From Margaritifera margaritifera (taxonomy: Eukaryota > Mollusca > Bivalvia > Unionida > Margaritiferidae): DNA of 64,000 nucleotides. Positions 1 through 12,959 of this stretch are shown piece after piece. The notes beneath the pieces are model-generated. The model was not told where the DNA came from. It worked only from the letters and a program-made list of their open reading frames with translations, and searched no databases. Each line of letters opens with the position of its first letter. Position 1 is the first letter of the stretch. Position numbers and translations under genes: made by a program. The stretch lies in the NCBI GenBank assembly GCA_029931535.1, contig JAQPZY010001174.1, positions 1,240,001 to 1,304,000 on the forward strand, given 5' to 3'.

Positions 1-1800
1 CGCACGCACACACACACATACAAGGTAGATGGGCACAAATCCCTCAAATTTCGGTTTCAGAGCTGAACTTAACCACAAACACTTCACCAGTCGCCGCTCA
101 CACATCATACAGCAAAAAGTAAGTACTGTTGCAAGTGACAGACATTTAAGACCTTTTTTCTGAGCCTATTCGTTACCATGGTTTCTTCCCTAGTAATTGT
201 GAGTACTTTACTTGAAAAAGAGTCTCTTGCAGAGAGTGGATTCTTTTTTTGGCATTTGTTTGACACGCATACCTTTATATACATCTTCCATTTTACTGAC
301 TTCATCGTTCACTTTTGTGAGTATGCTCAAGAGGTCCATCCTGCAAATAAAAAAGCTACATATCAATTTACGCATGATATTCTATACCAGCTAATCTCTG
401 AAAGAACGAAATTTACTTTTCATTGAGGCCAAAAGGTAAACTTCAAGAATTGTATTCCCTAAAACGTTGGAGTTATCTCTTTGATGAGGACAACAAGTTA
501 GCAGCACAGGATAGTTTTAAGAGACGCCAGGGGAGACCAACATATTTTAAGCACACAGAACAATTTGCTGCAGTGTGCACAGAAATCATGTGCAAAAATA
601 TACTGCAAATATAATATCTTCCATCACTTGGTATGCACTGTGATCCCTAATAATATCGTTATCCACAGTTTCACAGAATGCATACAACTCCAACTGATAT
701 GAATGCTATATAAGAGATAAAAAGTCCTAGTGACAAAGTTAATCCAGGTAGTCAACTTCTCAAAAGGACACATTTTGATACGATATTAATCTTACTTCGC
801 TGATCCGATTAAAAATGCAATTTCAAAGAAAACAAATGTCCGTAAACTGCGACCAGGGCCTCAATTGTTTTTGAATGAATGAATTCACTGGATATAGGTC
901 CCTTTTCACTACCAAATCATTGTCATGTTTGATTGAACTTCACGTAATTTTTGGTCGTTCTTTATATCTATTTTATTTTTAAGTGATGGATGATTATGTT
1001 GAACTTTAATATGATGGAGAGTGGTGATGTAGAGGATCAGATCCATTGATTCTGAGTCAAGTCTGTAATCATGTTTGGGAATCACGAATCGTGTTGGTGG
1101 TAGATTCTGGGTGAATAATCAGTTGTGATTCATGACCACAAGTATGACGTTTGTGATCACTCGGGGACGAGTCATTTTCATAGGCGTATGTAATGTAATA
1201 AAAGCTAGTGTATGTGCTATTTGTATTTACGTCTTCGATTATAGCTTTGTTAGCTTTTAGTGATTATTTGTTGATTATGGGGAGTCAGTGTTGAGAAAAT
1301 ATTTCTCAAACCGAGCAATTAGCCAATTACTAGAAGTAGACATCATAATGTACATTATTCACGAGACTTTATGGTCGCGTGGATTAAGTTTCATAAAATG
1401 AACCATCCCAAATTTGTTAACATAAGAAATTCTCATGATATTTTCACGCATAAGTGTTTAGTAATTTGAGAATACTTCTTTGTATTAGATGTTTGCGTCG
1501 TGTTTTGTGGTGCATGGTGTGAAGTACTAATCTACGGTTTGGAAAGGCTTGCTGATGGGTCATACAAATGAAAAGCAAGAAAAATCATGCAAGTGTGGAA
1601 TTAGAGAGTCGTCATGGGTGGTCATTATGTGATTAGAGGAAAATTATTTGTGGTATTTGCGCGTTTAAGAACATTTCAGTTGACAACAATTATTGTGTTG
1701 AGGTTCTTGAAAACAGGGAAAACATGGACCTCAAGCCAGGGTCACTCCGAAGTTGTTTGATTCAGTAACGAGACCCCTTGCGTGTTACGATATGTTCCAC
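1..1800. other. AT-rich DNA with no recognised gene
   Basis: The first bases are a short CA repeat. The rest is AT-rich with only short open frames on both strands, none of which I recognise. The last 150 bases probably belong to the DNA polymerase relic that becomes readable from about 1.81 kb, because the paralogous copy near 20.5 kb also starts to be readable a little upstream of the same motif. I see no splice-bounded exon, tRNA or known repeat here. Confidence 0.4.
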
Positions 1801-1809
1801 TTCTGAGTG

Positions 1810-1901
1810 AGAAATAATTGTAAACAAAGTTAGCGATCATGATCGCTTAACAGGCAAATATAAATGTCTAGCACACAATGATTGCAATTTGAATTTCAAA
1901 T

Positions 1902-1980
<79 letters not shown>

Positions 1981-3330
1981 TAATTCATAACTTGACCGGT
2001 TATGACAACCATATGTTCATCACGACATTGGTTAAAAATAAACCAGACGAAGAGGTGACTTGCTGTTGGAATTCAGGAATATCTGTTTTAACAATTACAA
2101 ACTAGATCCTGCTCTCTATAATGCACCACGAATAGCATATGATGCAAGTTTAAAGACATTAGGTATAGAGCTTGAACTTTAAAAAGACTATGATACGTCT
2201 ATAATAATTGAGGTTGGATTTGGAGTTGGAATTAGCATGATACCACACATATCATGAAAATGGAGGCGAGTGCAAAAGGTTAAGGTAAAGATCATCCGTT
2301 ATGTACCTAGACACAAACAATTTCTGTGATGAGCCATGAGTCAATACATGCCGGTAAAAACTTTAGATGGGCAGCAGATGAACTCAGATGAGTAGAAATT
2401 TGTTTTAAATACCAGATTACCGTGTTACTGGTTGCATTTTAGAGGGCTTCTGGAGATTTTATTATGTCTGCATGATTATTTCATGGATTATGCAGTAGTT
2501 CCAGAGAACTTAATTATAGATAAAAAAAAATATCAGTCTTACAAAAGACGTTGATAAAGAATTTAAAAGATACGAATCCAACCGTACCAAAACTGTTACG
2601 TGCATTGGAAAACAAAGAGAAATAAGTCATTCAATACAGAAATTAAGAGCTTTACATACAATTGGTTTTAAAACTCAAAAAAGATACATAGGGTTTTCTT
2701 GTTTTTATCAACAACCATAGTTTAAACCCTACTTTGAACTAAATACATCATTGAGACCAAGAGTAATAAATGATTCTAATGAATAATTTTGTTTCTTCAA
2801 ATTGACGAACAACAGTGCGCTTGATAAACGGATGGAACATATCAGGAAAAGGACAAAAGTTAAAAAAATATACAGATGAAAATAAAATTTTACAAATGAA
2901 AATGAAATTTTCAAATGACAGAAAGGACTATAATTTACGAAGGGGGGGGGGGGGCAATTATTGACGATGAAATAGCACTTATTAGTTTGCAAAACAAAAA
3001 TAAATCAAATTAACAAAACCACAACATGATGGATTTATAGTGTTAGAATTATCCAAATGGCTGATGTACAAATTTTACTACAACAAGCTGAAAAACAAAT
3101 ACGGTGATAGAATGATGCTACTCACAAGTGATACAGACTCATTGTGTAGCTATGTTGAGACATACAATGTTTACAGTCACATGAGGGATTACATCAGGCA
3201 ATAGTGATTATCCAAAAGATAAAGTATGTTGTATCCCACAAATAATAAGAAAGTTCCATGGCGCTTAAAGCATGAGTTAAATTATGTTCCAGTGAGAGAG
3301 TTTTGTGGGTTAATGTAAAAACAGCATGCA
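1810..3330 (+). pseudogene. Maverick/Polinton-type DNA polymerase B relic, copy A
   Basis: Short peptides typical of the protein-primed family-B polymerase (DNA_pol_B_2) of Mavericks can be read in order on the plus strand: SDHDRLTGKY near 1.83 kb, HNLTGYD near 2.0 kb, LDPALYNAP near 2.1 kb, AMSQ near 2.33 kb and the catalytic SDTDSLC near 3.13 kb. Many stops and frame changes separate them. The spacing between the second and third is too short, so a few hundred codons are deleted. A 70-bp (AT)n tract has grown between the first two motifs and a run of 13 G lies at 2,942. The two catalytic aspartates of motif C survive, unlike in the other two copies in this window. The gene is dead and old. 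Confidence 0.75.
1906..1975. repeat. (AT)n microsatellite inside the copy A polymerase relic
   Basis: About 35 AT units interrupt the polymerase reading frame between SDHDRLTGKY and HNLTGYD. Confidence 0.95.
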
Positions 3331-3899
3331 TTCACAACAGACAAAAAGAAAAAAAAAACATTGTAAAGAAGTTTAAAAAATGTGCAATACAATCATTTAA
3401 TGGGATAACTGTACAAATATTGCATATTTTATATTAATAAAATTTTAAAAAATGAATCTATTCTATTCAGATCATACTATAATGAGATGTTATCATAAAA
3501 ATGAAAAACAAAATGTTGCTTTATCATTGTATGATGACATGCGTTTGTTTTTTCTGAATTTCTTTGTTTGTTTGTTTGTTTTGTTTTGTTTTGTTTTTTG
3601 GGTTATTTTTCTTCCAACGCAAACACATTACCTTACTGACACATAAGTATTCAATATCCACTGTCTTTGCAGACAGCAAAGCAAAAGGGATACTCAAGCC
3701 TCATTAAAAGTTTGTTCCGTTTGTTCTGTTTGACAATTTCTACAATTTCTAATTTTCAATTCGCCCTGAACAACATTTTTTTTCAGACACATTTTTCATT
3801 TGTTTTTTTGTTCTTTTTGTACAATACAATCAAAGAACTTTTTAAAATCGTTTATTACAGAATTGTACTTATTCCCAATCACCCAAGCATATTTTAAAA

Positions 3900-6250
3900 T
3901 GTCTACTACATGCAAGTTAGTTCGGTTAGGCTAATTACATTCTGTTTTACATCATCTAGATTACAAGAGTCATCAATCATATATACAGTATGTGTACCTA
4001 TTCATACATCAAAGTATAACTATAACCAATTTTCTAATTTATCTTCAGGATATATCAGGATCACCTTTCATATTTGAGCAACCACTTTCTGTTATGAGTC
4101 TTGTTGTTCAAAATGTTGGCCCGATGATTACAATGTAGCAAAATATTTAGTGCATTGTTTTGCCACAGTTTATAACACGACAAATTATCATGTTATGAGG
4201 ATCTTTCAAATCCATTTATCGGTAGGTTAAAACTATTCTGTTTATTGATGCCTCAGATATAATTGATTTCAACTAATTGTTTTGAATGTTTGCCTGGGAA
4301 TCAGACACAAAATAAATATCCACCTGTGAGTATCTATATTTTCTTTTCTGTTGATTTGAAAGCGAATACCCAAACGTTAACCAATTTAAGATTACTAATA
4401 TGCAATCTATTATCATGTACCTCTGAAATCACGCCAGAGAAATTGTTATCAGTGTAAAACTTTCAACAATTTTGTTACTGAGTTCTGTTTGCTTTTGTTA
4501 TTCCTCAAAGAAACAATCAAATACTTAGTTACTTTTGCAAACTCTTATATTAACTGGAAAGCCTGGGAATAAACCATGTTCGGCAGACCTACTCTAGTCA
4601 GTAAAATATCTTTCTGTTGCTAAGTTGTAAAACATTTCTGGATAACTTTCTACACTTTCTTGCATAACGTCAAAACACCATTTAAACTCATTCTAGGATA
4701 ATCCATTGTGAGAGTGTTTAAGTGTTATGGGATGGTATGGCAGTAATTTTGTCTCTTGTAATGTACTCAAAGAAGGAAGCAATTCAACTTCTGTGGTGTC
4801 ATTTACCGATTATGCAATTCATTGTGAAGTAGTTGTATTTTAGTGTAGGCAAATATTTTTCCGGTGCCTTGGGTACTACATTCTACCACTTAAGAGGCAA
4901 TTTCAAGTATTGCATTTAAATAAACCTGAAAAACTCTATGAAATAGCATAATAAATTCTAATGGTATTCGAAACGTGGTTACATACAATGGAAACTGCAT
5001 AGTCTTAGTAGCAGTATTTTGTGCACTACCCGCCATTGATCATAACTTTCTCATTTTATCATTCAAAACGACTTGTTCAATTCTATTTTCTATCGAAACA
5101 GATAACCACAAATCTTTGTATGTCTTAAAAAACGCTGTAGTCATTCAACTTGAAAAGATTATCACTCCCGTACACATGTATTTCACAACATTCCACCCAA
5201 CTTGTTTATCACTGCATTATTAGCATCTCCTTTTACGTCATATCAAACAGAAGGATTTAGCTTTGGCATACAGACTTGTAAAGTTGGTTCAGGTTGAATA
5301 CACGTGAGCCTATGATGTGATTGGTTAAGGTATTTAACTCCTTGTTTTATCTTTCGTGTTTGTAGGGGGTGCATGGACCCTTTGTACTATTTATCTGCTA
5401 CGAAAACTTGTTAGTAATAAATTCACTAACATCCAACGCAAGAGCAAAGAATATGTATTCGTATTTTATATTTTCTCCAGAAGGTTGACAAAAATTATTA
5501 GGTTCAGGCTGCCTTGCTTTTCAATGTTTGCCTTATTTTCTCGTTGAGAATAAGTCAGGATCGTTCCAGTTAAGTCCACCGTCAACACTATGAGTTGGTA
5601 CGTCTTGGGTTAAAGCATCATCCAACTTGCTCAAGTTACCAAAATGTGCTCTCTACATCTTTTATTCCATGCAGTCAAGTATCTTAACTCTGTTTTCATT
5701 ACAGTCTGTGGTTTTAATCTTAAATTCTTGTAGAGTTTTATTATGCTCTTCTTTGTCTTTTTCAGATCCATATGGATCACATACTTTGAACAGATATTTG
5801 CTTCCTGTAAATGCTCGACCGTTAGCTATTGCAACATCACGCCTACGGCGACAAAGAATGTAGATGGTGTGCGCACACACAGACATACATGTAAAAGTAA
5901 CCCATTATGCTACTGTTACCAGTGTGTATTTTATACCATGACTAAAGAGGTTCTTCTTCGTGTTTTAATTCAATTATTAAAACAGTGTTCTCTTCTAGAT
6001 AGTATGCACGTGATCCTTTAACACTGTAAACATTAATTTGTGTCATGTACGTGTACGAGAGGTATGTTCAGATTATAGCTTAACGTCTAATTAGTAAGCA
6101 ACACATATGTTGTTTACTCCATATCTAAGGTACAATTCAGTATAAGAGCTCAAAGTATTATAGGCTAAATATTCAAGTTGATAAAAATTGTGTTTAAGCC
6201 TGATTAATTTTTTTAAATGACATATTGATCTACCTAATCTATTGTGACTA
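3900..6250 (-). pseudogene. Degenerate structural-gene block of Maverick copy A
   Basis: This block is colinear with 22.85-25.17 kb at a nearly constant offset of about 18.9 kb. Shared landmarks include the stretches near 4,040/22,930, 4,690/23,560, 5,110/24,010 and 6,180/25,110. On the minus strand both copies read the same short peptide FRIPLEF (near 4,960 here, 23,860 there), so the minus strand was probably coding. A capsid protein is a reasonable guess given the position beside the polymerase, but I cannot confirm the family. Stops are frequent in all frames. In both copies the block runs opposite to the polymerase, whereas in the provirus at 46.8-57.9 kb the structural genes run in the same direction as the polymerase. 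Confidence 0.5.
5662..5886 (-). pseudogene. Small protein shared by Maverick copies A and B (copy A)
   Basis: This 74-codon open frame has a paralogue at 24,733-24,942. Both share an A-I-(6)-AF-GS-(2)-FK-DP pattern, with GSKYLFKVCDP here and GSNYIFKLFDP there. Shared residues in the same frame and position make this a real, conserved small gene of the element rather than a chance frame. The copy B version has a hydrophobic segment just before the motif and could be membrane-anchored; here that segment is eroded. Function is unknown. Confidence 0.5.
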
Positions 6251-8260
6251 ATATGACTTCAGCAATACACTATGGAGCATAGTTAAATCCATAAATGTTA
6301 ATTAGTGTCTTGAGTGTATTTTCATCCTTAAAAATGTCAAAAATCCCTTTGATATATTTGCATCCATTAGCAGTTGTTGTCTGGCTAGCAAGTGAAATTA
6401 TCCACCTTAATTTCACACTTAATTCAATACCATTCGGATCCGACGGGCTTAGGACAATACACAAATCGTAAAAAAATATGCATCATCCATTAGTGTTGTG
6501 TTATCCTCCTCAATTTTCTTGTTATCATTATCAATTTATATTTTCAATTCATATATTCTAACACCTAAAACGAGATTCTTTATGTCCTTTGACGTGTTTA
6601 ATTCAGTGTCGCTGTTTATTTGTTATTTTGTAATTCGGTTTTAACTTAATTATTCGTCCACATAAAGCACAATCTCTTTCATCTACTTCTGTTTAAACTT
6701 GTCTTCCAAATCATTTAAATCTTTTCTGATTCGTCACATCCTTTAATCTAATTCGTCAATACTAACTTGTATCACACCGATGTTATTATTCCTCGATGAA
6801 CTTATTGTTTTGCAAATGACTCAAATGTGCAAGAGCTAAATAGCAAGCTGTTTTCATAGCTTTATCGTGTTTTCACACACACACACAGACCGACACACAC
6901 ACACAAACACATACATATATATATTGTTTATGTTTTTGACAATGTTTTGGTTATCTGTGTTAAAGTATCATTCTTCTGCTGCTGTAACAGAATATTATTG
7001 TTAGCTGTTATCATTTCGTTCAAAAACGAAATGTTTATGTTTAAATCACCTATTACATTTTTTTTATATGTATATTATTTCTTGGTCATTTTGTTGGATT
7101 TAATTATTCATGTCTTTCTGGAACTGCTAACTGTGACTGCAAGATGCCATAGTCTTTTGGTCATCTTTTATTTTCTTGATGCCAGTCTCAAAAGCATCTA
7201 TTTCACCGTTCATCCTCTGCTCTATTGGTCGTAAATATTGTTAACTATGAGTTATCTCTTTCTCTTACTCCTTGCAAGGCTTGTATACTATTAGATAATG
7301 TATTGAAGTTTAAGTAATTGTTTGTCACAGTGCAACATCTTTCTTCTCTGTTTTTCTTTCTCAACATTTAAATGTAAAACAATTGCCAGAGTCATCACAG
7401 AGATATAACATTTCTGTCATATGTATATATAGAGAGAGACAAAGGCTGTACATCAGGTGCACGCCATCATTTTAGTATTTACTTAAAGTGAAAACATACG
7501 TTATTGGCATAGCGTGAAAATCTATAATTTTGTCATCTTCATCTTTATGCTGATATTCATTCGATTAATTGCACCCGTCTGTAATTGCATGTAATGGCCA
7601 TTATCATTGTATGAAACACAGTCACCGTAAAAAAATGAAAGGGTAAAGAATCATACAAAAGTGAATGGTTTAGCTATGCTACTCGTGTCGTTACTATTGA
7701 AATACATTTTTCATCATCGTTAGAAGAAAATGTATACATTTGAAGGTTTACAAATCATCAAACTGTATCAGAATCAGCAGATGTCTGTATAGTTCTCTTG
7801 AAAAATGATCATTTTGAATCGTAGTTGGTGATACGCACTGTATAATTATTACTAGAAGTGATTTTAACTTTTGAGTTGTGTTGCAATACTTTTGTTGCTG
7901 TCACCGTCAGTAGTAATTCCCTCTTTGATCTTATTCGTGTACATTTCGAGGTTGTAAAAACCATCCGTTCTTAAAACAGTCTTTGCTTCATTCTTGTCGT
8001 TGATGTAAAACAACCGTTTTTGAGTTCATCGAAATAACCAGCTATAAAATCTATTCTCTGCAAAGAAATGTATAGTTGACAATTTCTGCTATCAATTGGA
8101 TTGATAGACTTTTTCATCATGGAGTCCATCGTCTCAGTAAGAAAGGTCCTTCTTCAAAAGATCAGTTGGTATACTACTGCGATATAGGTTCGCTTATGCG
8201 AAAACATTTTGTAGGAGAAATGTTCAATGGCTAAGAGCTAAACTTTATCTGTTCCGTTTG
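6250..8260 (-). other. Probable remainder of Maverick copy A, unassigned
   Basis: Minus-strand fragments with a helical, Asn/Gln/Lys-rich composition occur near 6.75 kb (SIDELD, KDLNDLEDKFKQK) and 7.0 kb (NEMITANNNILLQQQK). They look like eroded coiled-coil or fibre-like segments, but no family can be named. The stretch also contains a short CA repeat near 6,880. It lies between the structural block and the hydrophobic-protein relic, which is why I treat it as part of the same element. Confidence 0.3.
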
Positions 8261-9283
8261 TAACTTTTGCAGGTAACATTTACAAAATGGAGTTTTGTTT
8301 CAGTGCTTCACGAATATCTTTATATTTCAAGTTATTCTCTTCCTTCCGATTTATTTTTCAATTCTTTAATGTATTTGTTTTCTGTATGGTGCATTTTTGT
8401 TTCTGTGTATCTGTTGTACTCGTTGACGATTGCACTAATCTCCTCATGGTCAGTTTCATTTTCACTTATCGCAGTTTTTATTATGTTGTCAATACAGGTC
8501 ACGTCGGTAAAAAGCTCATTAGAGCTTATGTTGAACCGTTGTTTTAAATCATGCCGACTTTAAATAAATCTTATCTTATCCTATCTTATCTTATTTATCT
8601 TATCTTATCTTATCTTATCTTATCTTATCTTATCTTATCTTATCTTATCTTATCTCAAGTTGAATTCAAAGTGGATCTTTTGAGTTTTGTGAATTTACGT
8701 TTGCCGGTTGTTTGCTAAACTTGTTTTTGATTTTTTTTTACCTTGTTCACCATTGATATATTTGGAATGAATTTTTGAAAATATGATCAATATATATTTG
8801 AATCCGAATTAAGGTTACTTGTAGGTGACTTAATATTTTGTTTTTGGAGTTAAAAATAATGCAGAATTAAACTGGGTAAAAAAAACAATGAATATATGAT
8901 AGTCGTTTAATTCATAACATAAATTTTAAAAAGGCGTCGAAGACAGCAATCGAATAGCCTAATAAAAAGTTCAATCATTAAAGAGGGCTAACTTTATAAC
9001 TGAGAAAATTTTGAACTCTATTGCCTAGTCTGTTTTCAATTATCGACGATGTTGCATGGTAAACAGCTACACCTGTAATAACAGCTATTGCAACAATTGT
9101 TGTTAAAGGCAAAAATGAATCAACAACAAAGCAGCCAGTGTACATTTGATTTATTAAGCAGTTTTTTAAAAGTATTTTATATTTCAATTTTTCTGTTGGC
9201 CGTTTTAATATCATACGGAGAAATGTTTCATCGAAACAACTATTTGTTTGAATGTTATTAGTACAAAGAGAGGTAATCCACAT
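8260..9283 (-). pseudogene. Hydrophobic glycine/alanine-rich element protein relic, copy A
   Basis: The upstream part (9,283-8,978) encodes a hydrophobic segment (TTIVAIAVITGVAVYHA), and the downstream part (about 8,560-8,270) encodes an acidic helical tail with IIKTAISENETDHEEISAI. This two-part layout, a hydrophobic stretch followed by an acidic 'new segment, E-F/I' helix, matches the better preserved gene at 46.79-47.30 kb, which has VAIEDKTITMAEFETVLA. Such proteins are common in invertebrate Maverick-like elements and may be virion membrane or minor capsid components; that role is inference. A (TTATC)n array has expanded between the two parts. Confidence 0.5.
8569..8655. repeat. (TTATC)n pentanucleotide array
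   Basis: About 17 near-perfect copies of TTATC, with one 4-base slip near 8,593. Confidence 0.95.
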
Positions 9284-9582
9284 TTGAATGATACCAATCC
9301 AGTGATGTAAACTATGTCATTTAATGTCATGTAATCTTCTTTTAGTCCATTCTGTAAACTAAGTTGACAATTGGAATAAATTTGGTGATCAACGATGTCT
9401 TATCACATCTGGTAATGATTTAGAAATGTAAAAAACTATAATTAATAAAAATTTAATATATTTTCTCGATTTTTTTTTCATTTATGTTTTCCAAATCTTT
9501 CTCGGTTTAGTGTTTACCGGTTATCTCTTTGTATTTTCCATTTGCAATAAATATATTCAATTCCTATTTGTACTCTCTAGAT

Positions 9583-9690
9583 ATCATGGGTGTCAAACAT
9601 ACGGCCCGCCAGACTCAGTATTTATTATTATTATTTATTATTATTTATATAAAATCTATCCTGCCATAACAAATGAGTTTGACACCCCTG
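9583..9690. mobile_element. hAT-type MITE with 8-bp target duplication
   Basis: A 108-bp non-coding element whose ends are inverted: GGGTGTCAAAC on the left, GTTTGACACCC on the right. It is flanked by a perfect 8-bp direct repeat CTCTAGAT at 9,575-9,582 and 9,691-9,698. Eight-base duplications and CA...TG ends of this type are hallmarks of hAT transposons. The core is only an ATT-rich tract, so it must have been moved in trans. Confidence 0.85.
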
Positions 9691-10258
9691 CTCTAGATCC
9701 TGTAGAAATGGAGTTATTGCTGGTTTTGTCTTCGATAATTTCAAATTCTTTGTCCAGTTGTGCATTACCCATTTATCAATGACAAAACCATGCTTTGCAT
9801 GTGTGACGAAGGCACAATCATTGGTGTTTAAATAAGAGAAAATGGCTAAGGGATGTGATTATTAGTTGCAAATCTTGTATATGAAGATGATGATAGTATT
9901 GTAGATTCTGAATTTACAATCTACCATACTGTAAATCTTGCTAATGATTTTGAAGATGTCACGCCAGCTGGAGATTCTAAAAGACCACTGCAAGTTATTG
10001 CTGTATGCAAAGAGGAACTTTAAAAAAGAAGTTGGCCTGAATTATTTATAATACATCTTGGAGAAAAAAACATCAGAGGACTACAGAACAATCTATTGTG
10101 TAAAACCAGATGGTAAAATAGTTCAAGTCTAGAGGAAAGGCAACATCAAAATAATATTATTTTTATTATTATTAGTAGTAGTATTGTTCTTGTTGTTGTT
10201 CTTGTTGTTATTATTATTATTAAATGCACAGCAGAAAGAAAAGATAAAGCCACTTAAC

Positions 10259-10436
10259 CAATGGTGATATTTGTTCAGCATGTCCACCAATTTGTCGATG
10301 TACCAGCTTCCTTTTCCGGGAACTCGATAGGAGATATAGCCGGGTACAGTTGCGTAGCCCAAGAGAAAATCTCCTTCCTTTGAAATGAGTTGTCTACGTC
10401 CTTTATCACCAATGGCATCTGCTTCTATCTCGGAAC
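10259..10436 (-). pseudogene. Caspase exon carrying the small (p10) subunit
   Basis: The exon is bounded by a clean acceptor (CATCATTTAG) and donor (GTTAAGTG) on the minus strand and is 178 nt, phase 1 in and phase 2 out. It encodes a Lys/Asp-bearing interdomain linker, then FLLGYATVPGYISYR and GKGSWYIDKLVDML, the diagnostic p10 substrate-pocket segment of caspases. Its phase matches the p20 exon at 11,836-12,135, so they splice together as one gene. This exon is itself intact; if unspliced it would run into Asn repeats. Last exon and prodomain are not found in the window. It is called a pseudogene only because of the stop codon in the partner exon. Confidence 0.85.
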
Positions 10437-10619
10437 CTAAATGATGAAAGTAAATAATGGGTAACTACGGTTTTCTCTCATAGTAATATGGTTGACATGA
10501 AGGCTATTCATTTATATATAGATGAATATTTTATGGATTTAAACACAAATATGCTATTCACGTAACTGAGTCCCGATTAGACATATGGAATGGTACACAA
10601 AACATAACAAGAAACTCAT

Positions 10620-11345
10620 TGCGTTTGATGTTAGAAAAGTACAAACAAGTACGTGATGGTAAATATGTGGAGCTTTTAGTCCTGGTAATGGAAAGAAAGG
10701 AGCAAGTAGAAATCCAGCTAGACGACGAAAAGTTAGAATGTGTGGAACAGTTCGCCTATCTCGGAAGTTTCATTAGAGGAGACAACGACTGCTAAAGTGA
10801 AATAAAAAAAAGAATAGGAATAACATTAGGGACATTCGGTATACTGAAGGAGATCTGGAAGAATGGCAACCTATGGATAAGAACAAAGTTGATAATTCTA
10901 GACACATCCGTGTTCTCGACCCTCCGTATGCGTGCAAGACCTGGACTTGACAAAAGGAGATACAGAAAGGATGAACGCGATCGAGATGAAGTGCTATAAG
11001 AGGTTTCTAAAAATAAACTAACAACAAAATGTGAAAAACGATACCATAAGAAAAAACCTAAACAGACTCATGAAGATTAAGGAAAGAGTCAAAAATAGGA
11101 CGTTGGAACTATTTGGGCATATCTGTAGAATAAAGGACAACAGAATAGTGAAACTATTATGCTAGGAATTACGGAAGGAAAGCGCAGACGAGGGAAACAA
11201 ACAAGAAGATGGCTAGATGACATAAAAGAATGGCACAATACGAGCATTCATGAAGCAGTAAGAATGGCACAGTGAGACGAGGCTATTGGAATCCATCAAG
11301 AGAGAGTGAGGAAGGCTCGCCGTTAGCCTCGACGTTCCCTTGGAG
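10620..11345 (+). pseudogene. LINE reverse transcriptase C-terminal relic
   Basis: The plus strand reads the post-palm part of a non-LTR retrotransposon polyprotein: FAYLGSFI near 10.75 kb, IKKRIGI, LKEIWKN, then LFGHICRIKDN-like and RRRGRP/TRRW-like pieces up to about 11.22 kb. Several stops and frame shifts interrupt it and the catalytic YADD region is absent, so this is a 5'-truncated dead copy. It ends in a GATT-rich tail near 11,350, as RTE-like LINEs often do, though the clade is not certain. It lies antisense within the caspase intron. Confidence 0.75.
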
Positions 11346-11554
11346 GACTATAGATGGCGATTGATTGTTTGATTTAGTTGATAGCATCTACATTCATGGA
11401 TTAGAAAAGGTCTGTAGAACCCATATGCTGAAACAAAAAATAAAAATATTATTTACTGAAAGATGATAAAATAAAGAAAAGAAAAACACAAAATAAATAA
11501 GATAATACTGAAATGTAATTATAGGGCGGAAGTTTCTAGTATTGTTTCTTTTCT

Positions 11555-11810
11555 GGGGCCCCGGGTGGCCGAGTAATCTAAGGCGCTTGCCTTTACAGAT
11601 TACTGACATCTCACCTCTGTCCGCGTGAGTTCTAGCCTCGGCTCACCCAGCGTGGGTATATGACAAAGCGTGCCAGTAGCTTCCCGTGTGTCTGTGATTC
11701 TTCCCGGGATTTTCCCGGGTTCTTCCTCCACCAGCTATACTGGCCGCCATGTATAGTCTATCATGTGCTAAAAAATGGCGTTAAACTCACAAAAAGAAAG
11801 CAAAAATATA
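11555..11810 (+). mobile_element. tRNA-Leu-derived SINE with 10-bp target duplication
   Basis: The head resembles tRNA-Leu: an A box (GGTGGCCGAGTAATCTAAGG) at about 11,563-11,582 and a B box (GAGTTCTAGCCTC) at about 11,627-11,639. The body contains TTCCCGGGTTCTTCCTCCACC and TGGCCGCC, and the tail GGCGTTAAACTCAC plus an A-rich end, which resembles the conserved tail of mollusc and other metazoan SINEs. A perfect direct repeat TTTCTTTTCT flanks it (11,545-11,554 and 11,811-11,820). It was inserted in the caspase intron, only 16 bp beyond the p20 exon's splice donor. Confidence 0.85.
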
Positions 11811-11835
11811 TTTCTTTTCTCTCCTCTGTACTAAC

Positions 11836-12135
11836 CCTCATCAGTCTGAAGTCCTTGGCACGCCTGTATGAAAAATACTTTTGGCTTGCCTCCCAGGGTA
11901 GGGCACGTGTTGGACTGTACCAGCGATGTCAGTTTTCCGATTTAGACTGGGATGCCATTGCTTCCGAACACTTTGCCCTGGGCTCCATGAGAAAGAATGC
12001 AGCATACAAAACAGTCGTATTTTGTGTGATCAGTGCCAGCAACATCCATGAGCTCACGTTTCATTTCATCATCTTTTATATTTTCTTTTATCTTTACTAT
12101 AAAGTGCAATCTTCCAAAGATATCTGCCAGTTTAT
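11836..12135 (-). pseudogene. Caspase exon carrying catalytic His and Cys, with a nonsense codon
   Basis: The acceptor TTACTTCAG and donor GTTAGT bound a 300-nt exon, phase 1 in and out. It encodes the large-subunit core of a caspase: YDCFVCCILSHG with the catalytic His, and KPKVFFIQACQG with the catalytic Cys in the QACQG pentapeptide (11,852-11,866). A TAA at 11,942-11,944, between His and Cys, interrupts an otherwise open frame. Caspases are cysteine proteases that act in apoptosis and innate defence; downstream LQTDEG is a likely interdomain cleavage region. The single lesion suggests a recent pseudogene, a polymorphism or an assembly error. Resemblance is to initiator or effector caspases in general; the prodomain that would decide is not visible. 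Confidence 0.85.
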
Positions 12136-12827
<692 letters not shown>

Positions 12828-12959
12828 CAAATATACACCAAAAAAACAGAGCGGAAAGTGCTATCCTTGTATTCTACAGGACAATGCTTGGTAACATTAA
12901 CAGAATTTTAAAAACGAATAAATAATATTATCATATAGGTTAGAGCATTTTTAATTCGT

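Noticed and set aside
8569..8655. Possible interstitial telomere
   Set aside because: The unit is TTATC, not TTAGGG or a usual variant; a simple pentanucleotide repeat is enough.
11555..11640. Functional tRNA-Leu gene
   Set aside because: The anticodon arm and acceptor do not pair and the sequence continues into a SINE body and tail with a target duplication.
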